Numbered from the stretch's first letter, positions 25,791 to 35,621 are shown. The stretch: DNA of 64,000 bases from Actinomycetes bacterium (GCA_023389745.1 JAEWED010000066.1:1-64000); one strand, 5' to 3'. Translations and numbers: made by a program. The notes: generated by a model not told the origin, from the letters alone.

Positions 25791-26675
25791 TTGGACGCAC
25801 TCACCACACCACTACTCACCGGTACCGCCACCGGCGCCATCCTGTTGCTGGCCGCACTCGGCCTGACGCTCACCTTCGGACAGATGGGCGTGATCAACAT
25901 GGCGAACGGCGAGTTCCTGATGGCCGGCGCCTACGTCGCCTACGTGACCCAACAGGTGGTCACGAGCACCGGCCTCTCCATCGTGGTCGCCATCCCGGTG
26001 GCCTTCCTCGTCGCCGGCCTGCTCGGCCTGCTGCTCGAGGTGTCGATCATCCAATGGATGTACCGACGGCCGCTCGACACGCTCCTGGTGACCGTCGGCG
26101 TGGCCATGGTCCTCCAGCAGGCCGCCAAGGACATCTTCGGCGCCCAGGGCGACCCGGTGAAGCCGCCCACCTGGATGCGGGGCAGCATCTCGGTGTTCGG
26201 CTACGCGTGGCCCCACCGCCAGCTCTTCACGATCATCCTGGCCGTCGCCTCGCTCGCCGCACTCGGCGCGGTCCTGAAGTACAGCTCCTTCGGACGACGG
26301 ATACGGGCCACGGTGCAGAACCGTGAGCTCGCCGAGACCATGGGTGTCTCGACCCGGAACGTCGACCGCCTCACCTTCTTCCTCGGCTCCGGCCTCGCCG
26401 GTGTCGGCGGCGTCGCCATCGCCCTCATCTCGGGCACGAACCCGACGCTCGGCACCACGTACATCATCCCGGCCTTTCTCGTCGTCGTCGCCGGCGGCGT
26501 CGGCCAGCTCAAGGGCACCGTGATCGCCGCCTGGGTCGTCGGCGTCGCGACCGCGTTCCTGACCGACTGGACGAGCGGCTCGATGGCCCAGGTCATCACG
26601 TTCGCTCTCGTGGTGGTCTTCCTGCAGGTCCGACCGCAGGGTCTGTTCACCGTCCGGACCAGGGCGCTGGCATGA
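25791..26675 (+). CDS. urtB: Urea ABC transporter, permease UrtB
   Basis: A 294-residue LivH-type permease with about eight membrane helices. Family segments include LGLTLTFGQMGVINMANGEF, RRPLDTLLVTVGVAMVLQQA, RATVQNRELAETMGVSTRNV and AFLVVVAGGVGQLKGTVIAA. The TTG at 25791 starts the homologous region (LDALTTPLLTGTATGAILLL); upstream in-frame sequence lies in the hairpin region and is not homologous. The stop overlaps the urtC start by four bases (ATGA). Confidence 0.93.
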   Translation: MDALTTPLLTGTATGAILLLAALGLTLTFGQMGVINMANGEFLMAGAYVAYVTQQVVTSTGLSIVVAIPVAFLVAGLLGLLLEVSIIQWMYRRPLDTLLVTVGVAMVLQQAAKDIFGAQGDPVKPPTWMRGSISVFGYAWPHRQLFTIILAVASLAALGAVLKYSSFGRRIRATVQNRELAETMGVSTRNVDRLTFFLGSGLAGVGGVAIALISGTNPTLGTTYIIPAFLVVVAGGVGQLKGTVIAAWVVGVATAFLTDWTSGSMAQVITFALVVVFLQVRPQGLFTVRTRALA

Positions 26676-27907
26676 CGACCTCGACGACCTCCGACTCCTC
26701 CGACACCCCGGGCGCCGCCGAGCCAGGCCCCGTCGACACGGGCGCCGCCGACACGGCCGGCACCTCGGCGACTCCGCGGTCCGCCAAGGCCGTCGCGACG
26801 AAGCTCTTCTCGACCTACGGCGGGCTCATCGGCATCGCGATCGTGGCCCTCGTGCTGCTGGTCTGGGCGCCGAACTCGCTCACCGCCTTCCGACTGGGCA
26901 ACCTCGGCAAGTACGCCTGCTGGGCGCTCGCGGCGGTCGGCATCGGCCTCGCCTGGGGCCGCGGCGGAATGCTCGTCATGGGCCAGGGTGTGTTCTTCGG
27001 CCTCGGCGGCTACGCCATGGCGATGCACATGAAGCTCGAGGCCGCCGGTCCGGGCGAGGTCCCCGACTTCATGGTGCTCTACGGCGACGCCACCATGCCC
27101 GGCTGGTGGGAGCCGTTCCGCAGCGGAGCGTTCACCTTGTTCGCCATCGTGGCGCTGCCGGCGGTCGTGTCGTTCGTGCTCGGCTACGCCATCTTGAAAC
27201 GACGGGTGAAGGGCGCGTACTTCGCGATCCTCACCCAGGCACTCGCGGTCGCGTTCGCCACGCTCCTGATCGCCACGATCAAGCAGACCGGCGGGTTCAA
27301 CGGCCTGAACACGTTCACGACGTTCTTCGGCCAGAACCTGTACGACCCGACGGTCAAGAAGAACCTGTACATGATCGCGGCGGGTCTGCTCATCCTCTGC
27401 ATGCTCGTCGTGTGGCAGCTCTACCGCAGCCGCTACGGCGAGCTGCTCGTCGCCACCCGCGACGCCGAGGAGCGGATCCGCTTCCTCGGCTACGACCCCG
27501 CCAACATCAAGCTGGTCGCGTTCGTCGTGGCGGCGATCATGGCGAGCATCGGTGGCGCGATGTTCGCCCCGATCGCCGGCATCATCTCGCCGTCGAACGT
27601 CGACGCCGCGGCGTCGATCATGATGATCGCGGGCGTCGCACTCGGCGGACGGGCCTCGCTGCTCGGTCCGGCGCTCGGCGCCATCGCCGTGGGCTACGGG
27701 CAGTCGACGCTCTCGGAGCGCTTCCCCACCCAGTGGACGTACTTCCAGGGGGCACTGTTCATCGTCGTGCTGCTGTTCCTGCCGGGCGGCATCGCATCGC
27801 TGTGGACGAAGCTCAAGGCGCTCCGTCTGAACCGATCGAGCGACACCTCGACCACTCCGGCCGAGCAGCGTCCGGCCGAACCGATCGGTGCGGAGGTGGC
27901 GCTGTGA
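26672..27907 (+). CDS. urtC: Urea ABC transporter, permease UrtC
   Basis: A 411-residue LivM-type permease. An unusual low-complexity Ser/Thr/Ala/Asp N-terminal tail of about 45 residues precedes the first membrane helix. Conserved segments are RGGMLVMGQGVFFGLGGYAM, AYFAILTQALAVAFATLLIA, NGLNTFTTFFG, RFLGYDPANIKLVAFVVAAI and GGRASLLGPALGAIAVGYGQ. The last of these matches the UrtC signature. It overlaps urtB and urtD by four bases each, so translation is coupled along the operon. Confidence 0.95.
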   Translation: MTTSTTSDSSDTPGAAEPGPVDTGAADTAGTSATPRSAKAVATKLFSTYGGLIGIAIVALVLLVWAPNSLTAFRLGNLGKYACWALAAVGIGLAWGRGGMLVMGQGVFFGLGGYAMAMHMKLEAAGPGEVPDFMVLYGDATMPGWWEPFRSGAFTLFAIVALPAVVSFVLGYAILKRRVKGAYFAILTQALAVAFATLLIATIKQTGGFNGLNTFTTFFGQNLYDPTVKKNLYMIAAGLLILCMLVVWQLYRSRYGELLVATRDAEERIRFLGYDPANIKLVAFVVAAIMASIGGAMFAPIAGIISPSNVDAAASIMMIAGVALGGRASLLGPALGAIAVGYGQSTLSERFPTQWTYFQGALFIVVLLFLPGGIASLWTKLKALRLNRSSDTSTTPAEQRPAEPIGAEVAL

Positions 27908-28663
27908 CCGTCTCGTTCCTCGGTGAGGACTACCTCGAGATCCGCGGGTTGACCGTCGACTTCGACGGCTTCAAGGCGATCCAGGACGTCGACCTCGACC
28001 TGCGTCAGGGGCGGCTCCACTTCCTGATCGGCCCGAACGGCGCCGGCAAGACCACGCTCGTCGATGCGCTCACGGGCTTGGTGCAGGGCACCGGCGACGC
28101 CCGCTTCCGCAACCACAACCTGCTCGAGATGAAGTCGCACAAGATCGTGCGCCTCGGCATCGGTCGGACGTTCCAGACCGCGACCGTCTTCGAGCAGCTC
28201 ACCGTCCTGCAGAACCTGGACATCGCCGCCGGGCTGCACCGCCCGACGCGGTCGCTGGTGCGGGCACGTCGCAAGGTGCCCGAGAGCGTCGAGACGGCGC
28301 TCGAGACGATCGGTCTCACCGCGCTCGCGGATCGGGCCGCCGGCATCCTCGCCCACGGCCAGAAGCAGTGGCTCGAGGTGGGCATGCTGCTCGTGCAGGA
28401 CGCGCAGGTCATGTTCCTCGACGAGACCGTCGCCGGCATGAGCACCGAGGAGCGCGAGGAGACCGGCGCGCTGCTCCAGCGGATCGTCGGCGACAGGACG
28501 ATCGTGATCATCGAACACGACATGGAGTTCATGCGGACCTTCGCCGACTTCGTGACCGTCATGCACGGCGGCAAGGTGCTCGCCGAGGGGACGGTCGCAG
28601 AGATCCAGGCGGATCCGCAGGTCCAGGAGGTCTACCTGGGCACGGTGACGGAGGTGGCAGCAC

Positions 28664-28671
<8 letters not shown>
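27904..28671 (+). CDS. urtD: Urea ABC transporter, ATP-binding protein UrtD
   Basis: A 255-residue ABC ATPase. Walker A is GPNGAGKTT (residues 43-51). The signature region is LAHGQKQWLEVGMLL in place of the usual LSGGQ, which is typical of UrtD. Walker B is VMFLDETVAGM with E after D, followed by the H-loop IIEHDMEFMR. It starts at GTG 27904, overlapping the urtC stop as GTGA. Its own stop overlaps urtE by eight bases. Confidence 0.95.
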
Positions 28672-29356
<685 letters not shown>

Positions 29357-29408
29357 GCGCACGCCGTCGGCCAGGGTGCCCGCGGCGGCCCCGCTCAGGG
29401 GCCGTCGT

Positions 29409-30239
29409 TCAGGATTCCTCGATGTGGCGGCGCACCCGGTCGCGGAACTCGACGTACGCCGACAGCGAGCGGGCGTCGTCGGGGCGATCGTGGCGCCCGG
29501 CGAAGGGGCCGGGCTCATCGAACACGACGCGGCCCGGGCGCGGGCTGAGCACGACCACCCGATCGGCGAGGTACGCGGCCTCGTCGACGCCGTGGGTGAT
29601 GAACACGACGGTCTTGTCACCCGAGGAGCGCAGGCGCAGCAGTTCGCGCTGGAGCCGCTCCCGGGTGATGGCGTCGAGCGCCCCGAAGGGCTCGTCCATG
29701 AGCAGCAGGTCGGGTTCGTTGGCGAGCACGCGGGCGATCTGGCAGCGCTGCTGCATGCCGCCCGACAGCTCGTAGGGACGCAGGTCGGCCGCGTCGGACA
29801 ACCCGACGAGCCGGAGCTGCTCGTCGACGACGCGCCGCCGCTCGGCCTTCGGCACCTTTCGCATCCGGGGGCCGAACTCGACGTTGCCGCGCACGGTCAA
29901 CCACGGATACAGGTTGGGCTGCTGGAACACGACGCCGCGGTCCGGTGCCGGGCCGTCGACGGGCTCGCCGCCGACGAGCACCTGTCCGGAGCTCGGCTCG
30001 AGGAAGCCGGCGATCGCCTGCAGCAACGTGGTCTTGCCGCAGCCCGACGGGCCGACGATGCAGAGGAACTGCCCGTGGTCGACGGTCAGGTCGATGGTCT
30101 CGAGTGCCTGGACCGCGGTGGGGCCGTGTCCGTAGACGTGCGCGACACCACGCAGCTCGATGTCGCGCCCGAGGGCGGGGACGGCACGGCCGTCCCCGCC
30201 CTCGGCGCGGTCACCCAGAGAGGGTGCGGGTGAGCTCAC
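29409..30239 (-). CDS. tauB: Taurine-type ABC transporter, ATP-binding protein
   Basis: A 276-residue ABC ATPase of the nitrate/sulfonate/taurine class. Walker A is GPSGCGKTT, the Q-loop is GVVFQQPNLYPWLTV, the signature is LSGGMQQRCQIARVLA, Walker B is LLLMDEPFGALDA and the H-loop is VFITHGVDEAAYLADRVVVL. The N-terminal 25 residues are a charged extension. It starts at GTG 30239, three bases after the stop of the binding-protein gene. Third gene of a leftward permease/binding-protein/ATPase set. Confidence 0.92.
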   Translation of the reverse strand: MSSPAPSLGDRAEGGDGRAVPALGRDIELRGVAHVYGHGPTAVQALETIDLTVDHGQFLCIVGPSGCGKTTLLQAIAGFLEPSSGQVLVGGEPVDGPAPDRGVVFQQPNLYPWLTVRGNVEFGPRMRKVPKAERRRVVDEQLRLVGLSDAADLRPYELSGGMQQRCQIARVLANEPDLLLMDEPFGALDAITRERLQRELLRLRSSGDKTVVFITHGVDEAAYLADRVVVLSPRPGRVVFDEPGPFAGRHDRPDDARSLSAYVEFRDRVRRHIEES

Positions 30240-30242
30240 CGC

Positions 30243-31307
30243 TCAGCCACCCACCTTCTCTGCCCACTTCGCGACGACGGCGTCGGTGTAGGCGGACTCG
30301 GGCTTGACCTCGTCGATCTCACCGAGCTCCTTGTTGAACTGCGCCGCGGCGTACAGGTTCGTCGCGAGCCCACCGCCGAGGTAGTCGGCGCCTGCCTGCT
30401 CCTCGGCGGTCAAGAAGATGAGGTCCGCGGCCTGGGCCTTGGCCTCGTCGGCCGAGATGTTGAGCTCGGCGGCGATGGCCTCGACGGCGGCGTCCTCGTC
30501 GCTGCGGTAGAGCTCGACGGCCTTGTTCTGCTGCTCGACCCAGGTCTGCACGGTGTCGGAGTACTGCTCCGCGAACTCGGTGCGAACCACCGCGAGATCG
30601 TAAGTGGTCTTGCCCTCAGCAGCGAGGTCCTCGCTGGTGATCAGGATCTTGCCGCCATCCGCGACGATGCTGGCCAGGTTGGGGTTCCACAGGTAGGCGC
30701 CGTCGATGTCGCCACGGGTCCAGGCGGCCAGGATGTCCGGCGGCTCGGAGCCGATGATCTCGACGTCCGAAGCCGACAGGCCCTCGGACTCGAGGGCGGC
30801 GAGCAGCGAGTAGTGGGCGGTCGACGCGAGCGGCGTCGCGATCTTCTTGCCCTTCAGGTCCTGGATCGAGGTGATGTCCTCGGTGACCACGAGGGCTTCG
30901 GCCTTGCCGATCACGTCGTGGATCCACGGGACCTGGTACTCGATGCCGTTCGAGATGCCACGCGACACGGGGCTCGAACCGGCGAGGCCGATGTCGATGC
31001 TGCCCGAGACGATGGCCTCGTTGACCGCGCCGCCGGAGTCGAAGAGCTTCCACTCGATCTCGGTGTCGGGCAGCGCCTCTTCGAGCCAACCCTCGTGCTT
31101 CACGATCAGGTCGCCGTTGGGGATGTTCTGGTAGCCGATGACCAGCTTCTCGGGTGCGGACGAGCCGGCGGCGGCGGTGCCGTCGGAGCCCGAGTCGCTG
31201 GCGTCGTCGTCGCTGCTGCACGCTGCGCCGAGGAGGCTCAGGGCCGCGACCGCGGCGATCGCGATGGTCAGCGCGCCACGACGGCGCTGGTGGGGGTTCT
31301 GTCTCAT
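30243..31307 (-). CDS. tauA: Taurine-binding lipoprotein, TauA-like
   Basis: A 354-residue binding protein with a lipobox (LLGAAC). It matches TauA closely: KLFDSGGAVNEAIVSGSIDI, GLAGSSPVSRGISNGI, KAEALVV, ASTAHYSLLAALESEG and AAWTRGDIDGAYLWNP. The last two segments are hallmarks of taurine-binding rather than nitrate- or alkanesulfonate-binding proteins. A GAGAGGGAA ribosome-binding site precedes the ATG. It delivers sulfonate to the permease encoded just upstream. No taurine dioxygenase is present in the window, so the downstream fate of the ligand is open. Confidence 0.9.
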   Translation of the reverse strand: MRQNPHQRRRGALTIAIAAVAALSLLGAACSSDDDASDSGSDGTAAAGSSAPEKLVIGYQNIPNGDLIVKHEGWLEEALPDTEIEWKLFDSGGAVNEAIVSGSIDIGLAGSSPVSRGISNGIEYQVPWIHDVIGKAEALVVTEDITSIQDLKGKKIATPLASTAHYSLLAALESEGLSASDVEIIGSEPPDILAAWTRGDIDGAYLWNPNLASIVADGGKILITSEDLAAEGKTTYDLAVVRTEFAEQYSDTVQTWVEQQNKAVELYRSDEDAAVEAIAAELNISADEAKAQAADLIFLTAEEQAGADYLGGGLATNLYAAAQFNKELGEIDEVKPESAYTDAVVAKWAEKVGG

Positions 31308-31350
31308 TTGCTGTTCCCTCTCAATTGGACGGTCTGGGGTTCCGACCCGC

Positions 31351-32157
31351 TCAGCTGGTCCCGCGCCACGGGATCAACCTGCGCTCCATGAACTTCACGA
31401 GCTGGTCGAGCACGATGGCCGTGAGGCCGATGACGATGATGCTCATCACTGCGATGTCGGTCTGCTGGTAGCTCTTCGTCGTCCACGCGAGCCCGCCGAT
31501 CCCGGGCAGGCCGTTGACGGTCTCGGCGGCGACGACGGTCGTGAACGCGAACCCGATCGCCAGACGCAGGCCGGTGGACAGCTCCGGCAGGACCGACGGC
31601 AGGATCGTGTGCACCAGCACCTGGCGGCGGTTGGCGCCGAGCGAGCGCGCCGAGTTGATGCGCCCGGCGGGCACACCCCGGACACCCGAGAGCACCGACA
31701 GGGTGATCGGCGCGACCGCGGCGAGGAAGAGCAGCCAGATCTTCGAGGTGTCCTCGATGCCGAACCAGATGATCAGGAGGCTGAAGTACGCGAGCGGCGG
31801 GATCGAGCGGATGAAGTCGACGAACGGCTCGGTGATGCGCCGGACCGGTTCGACGGTGCCCATGAGCAGACCGAGCGGCACGCCGACGAGCAGAGCGAAG
31901 CCGATGCCCTGGATCAGCCGCCAGAGGCTCGCCCAGAGGTGCTCCCACAGGTAGTAGTTGCTCAGGCCCTTGCGGCCGTCGTGGATCGTCACCGACTCGA
32001 TGAAGCGGGACCAGACGTCGCGGGGGTGCGGCACGAACACGGGGTCCCAGATCTCCATCTCGGCGACGACCCACCAGAGCGCGAGGAACACGACGATCGC
32101 GCCGACGCTGAGCAGCCAGCCGCGATCTCGGCGACGAGGTGACGACTCGTCGCTCAT
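31351..32157 (-). CDS. tauC: Taurine-type ABC transporter, permease
   Basis: A 268-residue permease with six predicted helices. It carries the BPD-transport EAA-type loop (RSLGANRRQVLVHTILPSVL PELSTGLRLAIGFAF). Other conserved parts are FIRSIPPLAYFSLLIIWFGI and TVVAAETVNGLPGIGGLAW. The start at 32157 has an AAGGAAC ribosome-binding site. It is the first gene of the leftward tau operon. A 20-bp motif shared with the cysteine-dioxygenase gene lies 15 bases upstream of the start. Confidence 0.92.
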   Translation of the reverse strand: MSDESSPRRRDRGWLLSVGAIVVFLALWWVVAEMEIWDPVFVPHPRDVWSRFIESVTIHDGRKGLSNYYLWEHLWASLWRLIQGIGFALLVGVPLGLLMGTVEPVRRITEPFVDFIRSIPPLAYFSLLIIWFGIEDTSKIWLLFLAAVAPITLSVLSGVRGVPAGRINSARSLGANRRQVLVHTILPSVLPELSTGLRLAIGFAFTTVVAAETVNGLPGIGGLAWTTKSYQQTDIAVMSIIVIGLTAIVLDQLVKFMERRLIPWRGTS

Positions 32158-32171
32158 CGTTCCTTCTCTAC

Positions 32172-32191
32172 ATTGCCGATCATATTGGTCG
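32172..32191. promoter_or_regulatory. Candidate sulfur-related operator upstream of tauC
   Basis: ATTGCCGATCATATTGGTCG matches ATTGCTGACCGAATTGGTCA upstream of the cysteine-dioxygenase-like gene (58207-58226) at 15 of 20 positions. The orientation and distance to the start codon are nearly the same (15 and 18 bases). The core is a near-palindrome (GACC-n5-GATC on the coding strand). On that strand it overlaps TATGAT, a good -10 box preceded at 17 bases by ACTGCG. The region is AT-rich compared with its surroundings. Confidence 0.5.
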
Positions 32192-32290
32192 GGTTTTATA
32201 TCGCAGTGGTTCCCACCACGCAACACTCGCACGCAGAGGCCGAACGTGTTCGGCGGTCGGCGTTCGAGCCGATAGCATCGGGAGGCCCTC

Positions 32291-32363
32291 GGGGCGGTAG
32301 CTCAATTGGTAGAGCATCTGCTTTGCAAGCAGAAGGTCGTGGGTTCGATTCCCATCCGCTCCA
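32291..32363 (+). tRNA. tRNA-Ala (anticodon TGC)
   Basis: The acceptor GGGGCGG (32291-32297) pairs with CCGCTCC (32356-32362), including one G-T pair. The discriminator is A. The anticodon stem TCTGC/GCAGA encloses TTTGCAA, so the anticodon is TGC. CCA is not encoded, unlike in the two serine tRNAs of this window. Confidence 0.97.
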
Positions 32364-32508
32364 CACTCCGGGGACGTGTCGGGCAACGCCCCGTCCCCGG
32401 CCACCTCGGTGAGCCCGGCCCACCCACCGAGGGTGAGGCGCAGGCGGACCGCCGGGTGCGACACTGCGTGCCGGGAGAGCGTCCCCCTCGGGGTCGGAGG
32501 TCGAAGCA

Positions 32509-34218
32509 GTGCCCATCTCGGATCGCACCACGTGGCTCGAACGCAGGGTGCCCGGCGTCCGCGCGGTGCGGACCTACCAGCGCAGCTGGCTGCGGCCCGA
32601 CCTGGTCGCCGGGCTGGTGCTGGCCGCGATCCTGGTGCCGCAGGGCATGGCGTACGCCGAGCTGGCCGGCCTCCCGCCGGTCACCGGCCTCTACACGACG
32701 ATCGCGTGCCTGGTCGGCTACGCGATCTTCGGGCCGTCCCGTGTCCTGGTGCTCGGCCCCGACTCGTCGGTCTCGCCGCTGATCTTCGCCGCGATCGTGC
32801 CGCTCATCGCCAGCGACGACCCGGCGACCGCGATCGCCCTGGCGGGGATGCTCGCCGTGCTGGTCGGCCTCATCGAGATCGGGCTCGGGCTCGGCAAGCT
32901 CGGTTTCGTCGCCGACCTGCTCTCGAACGAGGTGCAGGTCGGCTACATGAACGGGCTGGCCATCACGATCATCGTCGGGCAGCTGCCGAAGCTGTTCGGC
33001 TTCTCGACCGACGCCGACGGGTTCGTCGACGAGCTCGAGCAGTTCGTCCGTCACCTCGGCGACACCAACACCGCGACCCTCGTCACGGGCCTGGCGGTGC
33101 TCGCGGTCCTGCTGGTCCTGCCACGCGTCGTGCCGAAGGTGCCGGCGGTGCTCGTCGCCGTCGTCGCGGTGACGATCGCGTCAGCCGCGTTCGACCTGGC
33201 CAGCGAGGGCGTCTCGACGGTCGGGTCGCTGCCCCGCGGCGTGCCCGTGCCGGCGCTGCCGTGGACCGAGCTCGGTGACGTCGTGCCGCTGCTGATCGCC
33301 GCGGCCGGCATCACCCTGGTGTCGCTGACCGACACCATCGCCACCGCGACGAGCTTCGCCGCGCGTCGCGGCGACGAGGTCGAGCCCGACCAGGAGATGG
33401 TCGGCATGGGCGCCGCGAACGTCGCAGCCGGCCTCTTCCAGGGCTTCGCGGTGTCGACCAGCGGATCGAGGACCGCTGTCGCCGAGCAGGCCGGCGCACG
33501 CAGCCAGCTGACCGGGGTCGTCGGCGCGGGACTGGTGGCCGTGCTGCTGCTGTTCCTGAACTCGCTGCTCGCCGACCTGCCCCAGACGGCGCTCGCCGCA
33601 GTCGTGATCACCGCCGCGCTCTCGCTCGCCGACCTGTCCGCGGTCCGCCGCTACCTGTCGATCCGGCCGACCTCGTTCCTGCTGTCGATCGTCGCGACCC
33701 TGGGTGTCGTGTTCTCCGGGGTGCTCCAGGGCATCGTCATCGCGATCGTGCTGTCGATCCTGCTGTTCTTCCGGCGCAGCTGGTGGCCCCACGGCGCGGT
33801 GCTGGGCCACACCGACGGCGTCGAGGGCTGGCACGACCTGCGGACCTACCCGGATGGACAGGAGCTGCCGGGGATCATCGTCTACCGCTGGGAGTCCCCG
33901 CTGTTCTTCGCGAACGCGACCGCGTTCCGCACCCAGATCCGGCGCCTCGCCCGCGAACGCGAACCCAGGTGGATCGTGCTGCAGTGCGAGGCGATCACCG
34001 ACATCGACGTGACCGCGGCCGACATGCTCCGCGCACTCGACGACGAGCTCAACGCCCAAGGCGTGCACCTGGCGTTCGCCGAGCTCCGGCACCGGTTGCA
34101 GGACCTGATCCTGCGCTACGGCCTGTTCGAGACACTCGACCGGGAGCACTTCCACGACACCCTCGACGAGGCGCTCGAGGAGATCCGAGCACTCGACGAC
34201 GAAGGGGGTCCACGTTGA
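32509..34218 (+). CDS. SulP-family anion transporter with STAS domain
   Basis: A 569-residue secondary transporter. The SulP signature region is RPDLVAGLVLAAILVPQGMA Y followed by GLPPVTGLYTTIACLVGYAIFG. Further helices include GPDSSVSPLIFAA, NEVQVGYMNGLAITIIVGQL and FQGFAVSTSGSRTAVAEQAG. A C-terminal STAS domain (about residues 440-555) contains WIVLQCEAITDIDVTAADML. SulP proteins carry sulfate, bicarbonate or dicarboxylates; the anion is not predictable. It starts at GTG 32509. The stop overlaps the start of the next gene (TTGA), so the pair is co-translated. Confidence 0.92.
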   Translation: MPISDRTTWLERRVPGVRAVRTYQRSWLRPDLVAGLVLAAILVPQGMAYAELAGLPPVTGLYTTIACLVGYAIFGPSRVLVLGPDSSVSPLIFAAIVPLIASDDPATAIALAGMLAVLVGLIEIGLGLGKLGFVADLLSNEVQVGYMNGLAITIIVGQLPKLFGFSTDADGFVDELEQFVRHLGDTNTATLVTGLAVLAVLLVLPRVVPKVPAVLVAVVAVTIASAAFDLASEGVSTVGSLPRGVPVPALPWTELGDVVPLLIAAAGITLVSLTDTIATATSFAARRGDEVEPDQEMVGMGAANVAAGLFQGFAVSTSGSRTAVAEQAGARSQLTGVVGAGLVAVLLLFLNSLLADLPQTALAAVVITAALSLADLSAVRRYLSIRPTSFLLSIVATLGVVFSGVLQGIVIAIVLSILLFFRRSWWPHGAVLGHTDGVEGWHDLRTYPDGQELPGIIVYRWESPLFFANATAFRTQIRRLAREREPRWIVLQCEAITDIDVTAADMLRALDDELNAQGVHLAFAELRHRLQDLILRYGLFETLDREHFHDTLDEALEEIRALDDEGGPR

Positions 34219-35621
34219 ACACCGCACCAGGGGACGCCCCGAACGACCCGCCGGACCGGCATCGCCCGCCTCGTGCGACCGATCCCGAGCGCCGCGTCGC
34301 CGCCATCGCCTCGCTCGGTCTCGTGGCGGTGCTGGTCGCGCTGCTCGTCGTCGTGCTCTGGCGCAACGCGGCGACGCTGCTCATCGCGCTCGCCGGGCTC
34401 GCGCTCACCGCGTCGGGAGGCTGGTGGGTGGCTGCGCACCCGATGCCGCGTCGAGCGGTGGGCGCCCTCGGTGCGCTGATCGGCCTGGTCGTGATCGCGC
34501 TGGCGTTCGCGGACGCGTTCAGCGACGCCGAGCAGGTGGTCGTCCGGTTCGTGATCGTCGTCGCCGTCGCCGTCGCGGCGGCGCTGTGCGCCAGGTACGC
34601 GTTGCGCCCGGCGGCCCGCCCGGACACGGCGACGGGTGGGGCCCAGGTGCCCCGCCACCCGGTGCTGCTGTGCAACCCGTGGTCGGGGGGCGGCAAGGTG
34701 GAGCGCTTCGGCCTGGTCGAGCTCGCCGGCCAGCTCGGCGTCGAGGTCGTGATGCTCGACCACGGCCTCGACCTGGAGCAGCTCGCCCGCGACGCCGTGG
34801 CTCGAGGCGCCGACTGCCTCGGCATGGCGGGCGGCGACGGCTCCCAGGCGCTGGTCGCGTCGATCGCGATCGAACACGGGCTGCCCTTCGTGTGCGTCTC
34901 GGCGGGCACGCGCAACCACTTCGCGCTCGACCTCGGCCTGGACCGCGACGACCCCCGGGCTTCGATGGCCGCGTTCGTCGACGCCGTCGAGCGACGCGTC
35001 GACCACGCGACCGTGAACGGCCGCCTGTTCGTCAACAACGTGTCGCTCGGGATCTACGCCACGGTGGTGCAGCGCGACGAGTACCGCGACGCGAAGGCCG
35101 CCACGTTCGCGTCGAGTCTGCCGGAGCTGCTCGGCCCCGGTACCGAACCGTTCGACCTGCAGTTCAGCGAGCCCGACGGCAGGGGGGTCGGCGGCAGGGA
35201 GGTCGACGGCGCGTTCCTGGTCCTGGTCTCGAACAACCCGTACGTGATCGGCGCCGAGCTCGACAACTTCCAGCGACGATCACTCGATTCGGGCCTCCTG
35301 GGCGTGGTGGCGGTCGATGCTCCCGGGGCCGGCGAGGCGGCCAGGCTCGTCGCCGCGTCGGCTGCCGGACTGCGGCGACGGAGCCGGTACTGGCACGAGT
35401 TCACCTGCAGCGAGTTCGAGATCCGCTCCCGCTCGGGTCGGGCGTTCGTCGGCGTCGACGGCGAGGCGCTCGAGATGGACACGCCGCTGCGCTTCGAGAT
35501 GCACCCCCGAGCGCTGCGGCTGCTCGTGCCGGCCGGCAACCTCGAAGCCGCGGACCGGCGACTCGCACGAGGTCGGCACCTCGGCGAGCTGGTCGACGTC
35601 GCGCTCGGCCGCGGCGCCTGA
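34215..35621 (+). CDS. Diacylglycerol kinase-like (LCB5 family) membrane protein
   Basis: A 468-residue protein. The first 135 residues hold about four membrane helices (LGLVAVLVALLVVVLW, LLIALAGLALTASGGWWVAA, ALGALIGLVVIALAFADAF, VVRFVIVVAVAVAAALCARY). The rest is a lipid-kinase catalytic domain with VLLCNPWSGGGKVERFGLVE, the nucleotide-binding GGDGSQAL and the SAGTRNHFALDLG segment. It ends with the beta-sandwich half (FVGVDGEALEMDTPLRFEM). It starts at TTG 34215, overlapping the transporter stop. Fusion of a membrane domain to this kinase and coupling to a SulP gene is unusual. The lipid substrate is unknown. Confidence 0.86.
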   Translation: MNTAPGDAPNDPPDRHRPPRATDPERRVAAIASLGLVAVLVALLVVVLWRNAATLLIALAGLALTASGGWWVAAHPMPRRAVGALGALIGLVVIALAFADAFSDAEQVVVRFVIVVAVAVAAALCARYALRPAARPDTATGGAQVPRHPVLLCNPWSGGGKVERFGLVELAGQLGVEVVMLDHGLDLEQLARDAVARGADCLGMAGGDGSQALVASIAIEHGLPFVCVSAGTRNHFALDLGLDRDDPRASMAAFVDAVERRVDHATVNGRLFVNNVSLGIYATVVQRDEYRDAKAATFASSLPELLGPGTEPFDLQFSEPDGRGVGGREVDGAFLVLVSNNPYVIGAELDNFQRRSLDSGLLGVVAVDAPGAGEAARLVAASAAGLRRRSRYWHEFTCSEFEIRSRSGRAFVGVDGEALEMDTPLRFEMHPRALRLLVPAGNLEAADRRLARGRHLGELVDVALGRGA

